From Rhodospirillaceae bacterium (GTDB lineage Bacteria > Pseudomonadota > Alphaproteobacteria > JAEUKQ01), in NCBI GenBank assembly GCA_016722635.1, contig JADKIX010000003.1:248001-312000 (forward strand): a DNA stretch of 64,000 bases, read 5' to 3'. The notes beneath the pieces were generated by a model. It saw only the letters and a program-made list of their open reading frames with translations. It was not told the origin of the DNA and made no database searches. Below, piece by piece: positions 59,589-64,000 of this stretch. The stretch's first letter is position 1. Each line of letters starts with the position of its first letter. A program made the position numbers and the translations under genes.

Positions 59589-62341
59589 TTTTCACCTAAT
59601 CTTTCCAAAATCGCTGGAACATGGATTTGATCGGATTTATATTGTCCGGTGAGAGTATATAAGATCAGATTTATACCAAATCGGAAAGACATTTCCCGTT
59701 GTTTATCGCCACCCGGAACCACCCGGAACATGGGCCTGCCATTTTCATCATAAGCCCATGCCGCTGCCCAATCAGCCCCCCCGATAATAACCGAGGAAAC
59801 ACCATCATTTGCTATATTTTCATCACGCTCAACCCAAATAGATTGGCTGCGCCATCTTCCAGGAAATTCGCTTAGTAAATAGAAGCTTTTGCCTAAAACA
59901 TGATCTTTCGGAATAATTTTTAAGGGTGGGATATCTAAACCTGTTGCAATTTGCTGCAACCGCTGTTGGGCTGGCGTTTCCCCGATAGATGCAACCCCTT
60001 GGTCCCGCGTGTCAAAAACAATCATCCCGCCGGTACGTAAATATTGGTTTAAACGGCGACGGGCATTTTCACTGGGAAGAGGATGTTCAGCCACAACCGG
60101 CCAGTATATAAAAGGGTAAAAAGACAATTCGTCTTTTTCAGGATCAACAGCCACAGGGTCTCCCAAAACAACCGACGTTCTGCTATTAACAATTGCCGAC
60201 AAGGTTGCTAATCCGCGCTGACTGGCACGGTCGATTTCAGTTATACCGCTTTTGATGTAAGCGAGACGCGTGATTTTGGTTAAATCAATAATTGTTTTAT
60301 CGTTTAAACCCGTCATACGTGGAACAGTTTGCGTATATCCTAGGGTGGAAATCAGTCCAAATCCAGCCATTATAAAGGCGAATAATGCCAATTGTGCTGG
60401 CATCCTTCGATTTATTCCCGGTCTTAGCACTGCTAAAGAAACCAATAAATCCAGTAAGAACAACAAACAAACAAGGGTAAGTAAATAGGGTTTAAAATCT
60501 ATGCTTTCTTGCTGGGTCGATATTTCTTCCGCAGACATTCCTTCAATTGTTGGAAAAATTCTATATTGATGCACGGCAGAACCCAAGTTTAACGCCCGTT
60601 GAACATTTTGCCGTCCGTAAAAACCTGGCGGATGCTGCCAGTCAATTTTTGCCTCATTAAAAACTTCTGGACTAGCCGATAACACCTGAGCAGACGGCAG
60701 GGTTAAATTACCCCACCCATCTAAAACCTGGCGGGGGGGCAAGGTTTCCATGGTAATTACCACGCCACCCGTGCCGGTTGAAACATCCAGAATCTTTTGT
60801 AACATTTGGACAAAAAGCCCTGATAAAGCAAAATTTGACCAATCGGGATTAGCGGTTGTGTGGATCAAAACAATCCGTCCCTTGCCCATGATTTCCTGGG
60901 TAATTAAGGGGGTTCCATCTTCTAATCTTGCCCAAGTTTTAGAGGTTAGCTGCGTATCCGGCTCTGCCAATACTTGGCGTAGAACCACGATATCTTCAGG
61001 AACGACCAAGCCTTGGAAAGGGCTATTGCTTGGAAAAGGTGCTAATCTTGCTGGCGATGACCATGATAATGCTCCCCCTAAACTACGATCCCGTGCCCTT
61101 AATCTAACTGGCAAAAGACTATCGGCGTTTTGTGCCAATCTAGGGCCCGCAAAACGCAGTAAAGTACCGCCATTTTTAATCCATTCCGACATGTTTTGTT
61201 CGTCGGAGGAGTTAAGCTTCCCCACATCTACCAAAATCAGCAATGATAAAGGCCGTTCTAGAAGTTTACTGATTTCTTCAGCAACCCTTACCTCACTATA
61301 TGGGCTTAAAGCTTTTTGGACAAAATATATATCGGATAACAAAGGTTGGCTTGCTGAAAGCGCCCCGGTCGATAAAATGCCGACCGGTTTAATTTTTGAT
61401 TGGTCATCAATTAATAAAATTGCCCCCGCCTGGGATTGTCCTACCAAGACAATTCGGTGCAAACGGTTTCTAAGCTCACTCGGTAAAGCCACTTTGATCA
61501 GTGCTTGATTATTATCAGCAAATGGCCCCGTTTCGCTAAAAAGCACAGAACCTTGGTTATCATAACCAACGATTTTGACATTGGCATTCGCTTCAGCAGA
61601 AGGACGGATAACTAATACATTCATACTATCCGCAGAAAATTCTGCTTTTTGGATTAGTAGTGGTAAATTTTCCCCGTTTGGTATGAAGAAATGCACCTCT
61701 CCCAGTTTGATCAAATAATCAGCAAATGCCTGATCAACACTATCTTGTTGATGAACATTTAAAAGGCCATTGCTATACCAAAAAATATTAGGTGTTCCTT
61801 CATAGGTAAGCTGTTCTAGAGTGGTTTTAACTTTTTGCCGGTCAACGAACCAAGATTGGGGCTGCAATGTATTTAAAAAAGTTCTGGCTTGAACGGCCGA
61901 AAAAAAAGACGGGCTAAACCCTTGGTCAATCGACGCGGTAGGGATTAATAATACTTCTTTCTGCTCCTGTTCCGCCTTTACTAAAAGATCATAAATTTTC
62001 TGGCGATAGTCATTCCAGGAAGTCGCTATCGACCAATCATTATCCACAATAACAATCACTGGGCCAGTTTGTTTAAATAGTTGCCGATTTTTCCAAATCG
62101 GCTGGGACAGGCCAATAATAAAAAACCCTGCTATCAGCAATCTAAGTAGTAATAACCACCAAGGAGTTTGGGCTGAAGTTTTTTCCTGTTTATCCAAACC
62201 CAAGAGAAAAATAAGGGCAGGAAACCGAAGGTAACGAGGCCTAGGTGGCAGAAAACGCATAAGCCACCACAAAACAGGCAACGAAATCAGCCCGCCCAAC
62301 ACCCAGGGGTATAAAAAACTAATATTTTCCAGGCCAAACAT
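59585..62341 (-). CDS. BatA-domain and DUF4159 membrane protein, MoxR cluster
   Basis: A 918-residue membrane protein. The N-terminus has the BatA-type anchor (LYPWVLGGLISLPVLWWLMR and a second helix near 65-80), followed by a VWA-like region (VIVIVDNDWSIATSWNDYRQ) with a degenerate MIDAS. A middle membrane pair (about 615-665) precedes a C-terminal DUF4159 domain (YPFIYWPVVAEHPLPSENAR, GGMIVFDTRDQG). It starts five bases after the DUF58 stop. Function is inferred only from the cluster. Confidence 0.82.
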   Translation of the reverse strand: MFGLENISFLYPWVLGGLISLPVLWWLMRFLPPRPRYLRFPALIFLLGLDKQEKTSAQTPWWLLLLRLLIAGFFIIGLSQPIWKNRQLFKQTGPVIVIVDNDWSIATSWNDYRQKIYDLLVKAEQEQKEVLLIPTASIDQGFSPSFFSAVQARTFLNTLQPQSWFVDRQKVKTTLEQLTYEGTPNIFWYSNGLLNVHQQDSVDQAFADYLIKLGEVHFFIPNGENLPLLIQKAEFSADSMNVLVIRPSAEANANVKIVGYDNQGSVLFSETGPFADNNQALIKVALPSELRNRLHRIVLVGQSQAGAILLIDDQSKIKPVGILSTGALSASQPLLSDIYFVQKALSPYSEVRVAEEISKLLERPLSLLILVDVGKLNSSDEQNMSEWIKNGGTLLRFAGPRLAQNADSLLPVRLRARDRSLGGALSWSSPARLAPFPSNSPFQGLVVPEDIVVLRQVLAEPDTQLTSKTWARLEDGTPLITQEIMGKGRIVLIHTTANPDWSNFALSGLFVQMLQKILDVSTGTGGVVITMETLPPRQVLDGWGNLTLPSAQVLSASPEVFNEAKIDWQHPPGFYGRQNVQRALNLGSAVHQYRIFPTIEGMSAEEISTQQESIDFKPYLLTLVCLLFLLDLLVSLAVLRPGINRRMPAQLALFAFIMAGFGLISTLGYTQTVPRMTGLNDKTIIDLTKITRLAYIKSGITEIDRASQRGLATLSAIVNSRTSVVLGDPVAVDPEKDELSFYPFIYWPVVAEHPLPSENARRRLNQYLRTGGMIVFDTRDQGVASIGETPAQQRLQQIATGLDIPPLKIIPKDHVLGKSFYLLSEFPGRWRSQSIWVERDENIANDGVSSVIIGGADWAAAWAYDENGRPMFRVVPGGDKQREMSFRFGINLILYTLTGQYKSDQIHVPAILERLGEK

Positions 62342-62346
62342 GTGTT

Positions 62347-63237
62347 CTAGCTTTTCCCTTGTTTATTCAACAACCCATATAAGGTGATTAAAGTGGAAAC
62401 TGCCGGTTTGTTAGTATGGCTATGTAAAAAACTCCACCCTAAAGAACGGCAGGTATTTTCTAATTCCAAGCGGTGAGCAAGCAAGCGATGCTGGTAAAGG
62501 GTACGTATAGATTGGGTTTTTTCAATCAGGATTTTTTGGTTATCCTCAAGTCCTTGGAAAAGGATCCGGCCTTGCAAATCAAACTCTTCTTCAGCTGGGT
62601 CCAAAATTTGTAACAAACATCCTTCCCCACTCCGTTTTGCAAAATTAAGGATATTTTGTTGGAAAATTGCCGTGGGAAGAAAAAAATCACTGATCATGAC
62701 CAAGCGGCTATTATTGGATAAGGCGTCGATATTGGGAATAGAATCAGACGGTGCCGTCCGCTGGGTAATCAGATGGGCAGCCATGGGATTAACAGTGGAA
62801 CGGGCAGATGAAGGCGTCATTTCACTTCCTATCAATCCAACCCTCTCACCTGCTTTCGTCAATAAAATAACCAGGGCCAACAGCAAAATTTCTGCCCGGT
62901 ACATTTTTTCTGGCCAAGCAGAATCCGAAGAAAACTGCATGGATAAAGAATGGTCACACCATAACCAGACAGTTTGGGGAATTTCCCATTCCCGTTGTTT
63001 AATATAAACTTGATCGCTTTTAGCTGAACGACGCCAATCAATTGAACGGGCCGCATCCCCTTGCTGATATTGGCGGTATTGCCAAAATTCTTCACCAGGG
63101 CCCGCGCGGTGCCTGCCATGGACACCCTGGGCCACCACATCAGCCACCCGTTGCGCCGATAAAACAAGCGATGGCAATGTGGCCGCTATATCTTGGGCTT
63201 GTTCTTTTATTTTCAGCGATTGGATAGGATTAGCCAT
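62347..63237 (-). CDS. DUF58-domain protein, MoxR cluster
   Basis: A 296-residue cytosolic DUF58 protein with the family signature YRQYQQGDAARSIDWRRSA and a VWA-like fold (VWLWCDHSLSM). The ATG at 63237 shares a base with the moxR stop (TAATG), so the two are translationally coupled; a start 21 bases upstream is less likely. DUF58 proteins regularly accompany MoxR ATPases and are thought to be their adaptor or substrate. Confidence 0.88.
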   Translation of the reverse strand: MANPIQSLKIKEQAQDIAATLPSLVLSAQRVADVVAQGVHGRHRAGPGEEFWQYRQYQQGDAARSIDWRRSAKSDQVYIKQREWEIPQTVWLWCDHSLSMQFSSDSAWPEKMYRAEILLLALVILLTKAGERVGLIGSEMTPSSARSTVNPMAAHLITQRTAPSDSIPNIDALSNNSRLVMISDFFLPTAIFQQNILNFAKRSGEGCLLQILDPAEEEFDLQGRILFQGLEDNQKILIEKTQSIRTLYQHRLLAHRLELENTCRSLGWSFLHSHTNKPAVSTLITLYGLLNKQGKS

Positions 63238-64000
63238 TAGTTCTGAGCCCGCTGACATAAGATATCAATAATCTGATCAAGGCCCATTCCATCCGAACGG
63301 GCCGTAAAATTCAAGGCCATCCGATGCCGGAGGATGGGTTTTGCCAAAGCTATAATATCTTCAAAATTAGGTGCATATCTGCCTTCCAGCAACGCCCGGG
63401 CACGGCAAGCCAACATTAAAGCCTGGGTGGCACGCGGTCCTGGCCCCCAGGCAACATATTTCTTAATTTCTTCAATATTGCTGCTATCGGGGCGCCCATT
63501 ACGGACAATATTCAAAATTGCTTCTACCAACTGGTCTCCCACGGGTATTTGCCTTACCAGGCGTTGGGCTTCTAATAAATCATCTGTGCTTAACACCTGT
63601 TGGGCTGGGGCTTCGCTGGCACCTGTGGTGGCTAATAACATTAATTTTTCTGCTGCGCGGTCTGGGTAATTAATATCAACCTGCAATAGAAACCTGTCCA
63701 ATTGGGCTTCAGGTAACGGGTAAGTCCCCTCTTGCTCAATGGGGTTTTGGGTCGCCATGACATGAAACGGTTTCGGCAAGTCGTGATATAATCCCGCTAT
63801 GGAAATCCTTTTTTCCTGCATCGCCTGCAATAAGGCTGATTGTGTTCTGGGACTAGCCCGGTTAATTTCGTCCGCCATAAGTAATTGGGCAAAAACCGGC
63901 CCCGGCACAAAACGAAAACTTTTTTCACCGGTGGTTGATTGATCTAAAATTTCTGAACCTAGAATATCTGCTGGCATTAAATCCGGGGTACATTGGATAC
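63237..64000 (-). CDS. MoxR-family AAA+ ATPase (partial)
   Basis: The N-terminal part with Walker A lies beyond the right edge. In frame from the edge the product reads IQCTPDLMPADILGSEIL, a MoxR hallmark. Then come Walker B and sensor regions (FAQLLMADEINRASPRTQSALLQAMQE, VMATQNPIEQEGTYPLPEAQ) and the C-terminal lid (VAWGPGPRATQALMLACRARAL). About 253 codons are in the window. MoxR ATPases act as chaperones in assembly or activation of metal or envelope complexes. First visible gene of the moxR-DUF58-BatA/DUF4159-GATase-like operon. Confidence 0.92.
   Translation of the reverse strand, partial: IQCTPDLMPADILGSEILDQSTTGEKSFRFVPGPVFAQLLMADEINRASPRTQSALLQAMQEKRISIAGLYHDLPKPFHVMATQNPIEQEGTYPLPEAQLDRFLLQVDINYPDRAAEKLMLLATTGASEAPAQQVLSTDDLLEAQRLVRQIPVGDQLVEAILNIVRNGRPDSSNIEEIKKYVAWGPGPRATQALMLACRARALLEGRYAPNFEDIIALAKPILRHRMALNFTARSDGMGLDQIIDILCQRAQN

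Overview
The window is an AT-rich stretch of an alphaproteobacterial chromosome. Class-level markers are the general L-amino-acid transporter operon aapJQMP, the ntrY-ntrX pair behind dusB, a complex I NDUFS4-like accessory subunit, heme A synthase (ctaA), a hopanoid-type sugar epimerase, and the order greA-carB-carA | yqeY-dnaG-rpoD. A Rhodospirillales- or Holosporales-like bacterium fits, but I cannot name a genus. There is no insertion sequence, phage, CRISPR array or rRNA operon. Almost everything is chromosomal core plus a few accessory genes.

Layout. 1-920: start of a secreted protein (minus strand), tRNA-Pro(TGG), the NDUFS4-like gene, tRNA-Arg(TCT). 1143-3772 (minus): molybdate importer modABC. 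3962-8147 (plus): aapJQMP, in which aapM carries an in-frame TGA. 8224-14912 (minus): dusB-ntrY-ntrX, a D-amino-acid transaminase, a HAD phosphatase and hfq. 15106-17103 (minus): groES-groEL, with a CIRCE operator and a hairpin terminator. 17440-19796: ctaA convergent with, and overlapping, an FAD oxidase. 20148-23039: ABC exporter, mscL, DUF486 membrane protein. 23079-29222 (minus): uvrA, then the epimerase-uvrB pair. 29596-34538 (plus): Sel1-repeat protein, ssb, gyrA, coaD. 34740-36524: tRNA-Lys, YafY-type regulator, VOC protein, EVE-domain protein. 36607-37914 (minus): glycerol-1-phosphate dehydrogenase-like enzyme. 38118-38217 (minus): an apparent MmgR/alpha-r8 (suhB-type) small RNA. 38480-42288 (plus): YajQ, a conserved small protein, a ThDP enzyme, AhpC and AhpD-like proteins. 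42432-45437: small lipoprotein, trxB, Lrp-family regulator, greA. 45469-49982 (minus): carAB. 50433-54989 (plus): yqeY, dnaG, rpoD, tRNA(CAT). 55068-57337: O-methyltransferase and an MHS transporter. 57516-64000 (minus): MoxR-DUF58-BatA/DUF4159-GATase-like cluster, cut by the window end.

Themes are amino-acid and molybdate uptake, nitrogen/redox signalling by NtrYX next to Hfq, nucleotide excision repair and replication, peroxide defence (AhpC, AhpD-like, TrxB) and the macromolecular synthesis operon. I see no clearly new multi-gene system. The points most worth a second look are the TGA inside aapM, the small RNA at 38.1-38.2 kb, the tandem repeat carrying two -10 boxes before the Sel1 gene, the palindrome at the rpoD promoter, the 10-base C tract inside trxB, and the eroded end of ctaA.
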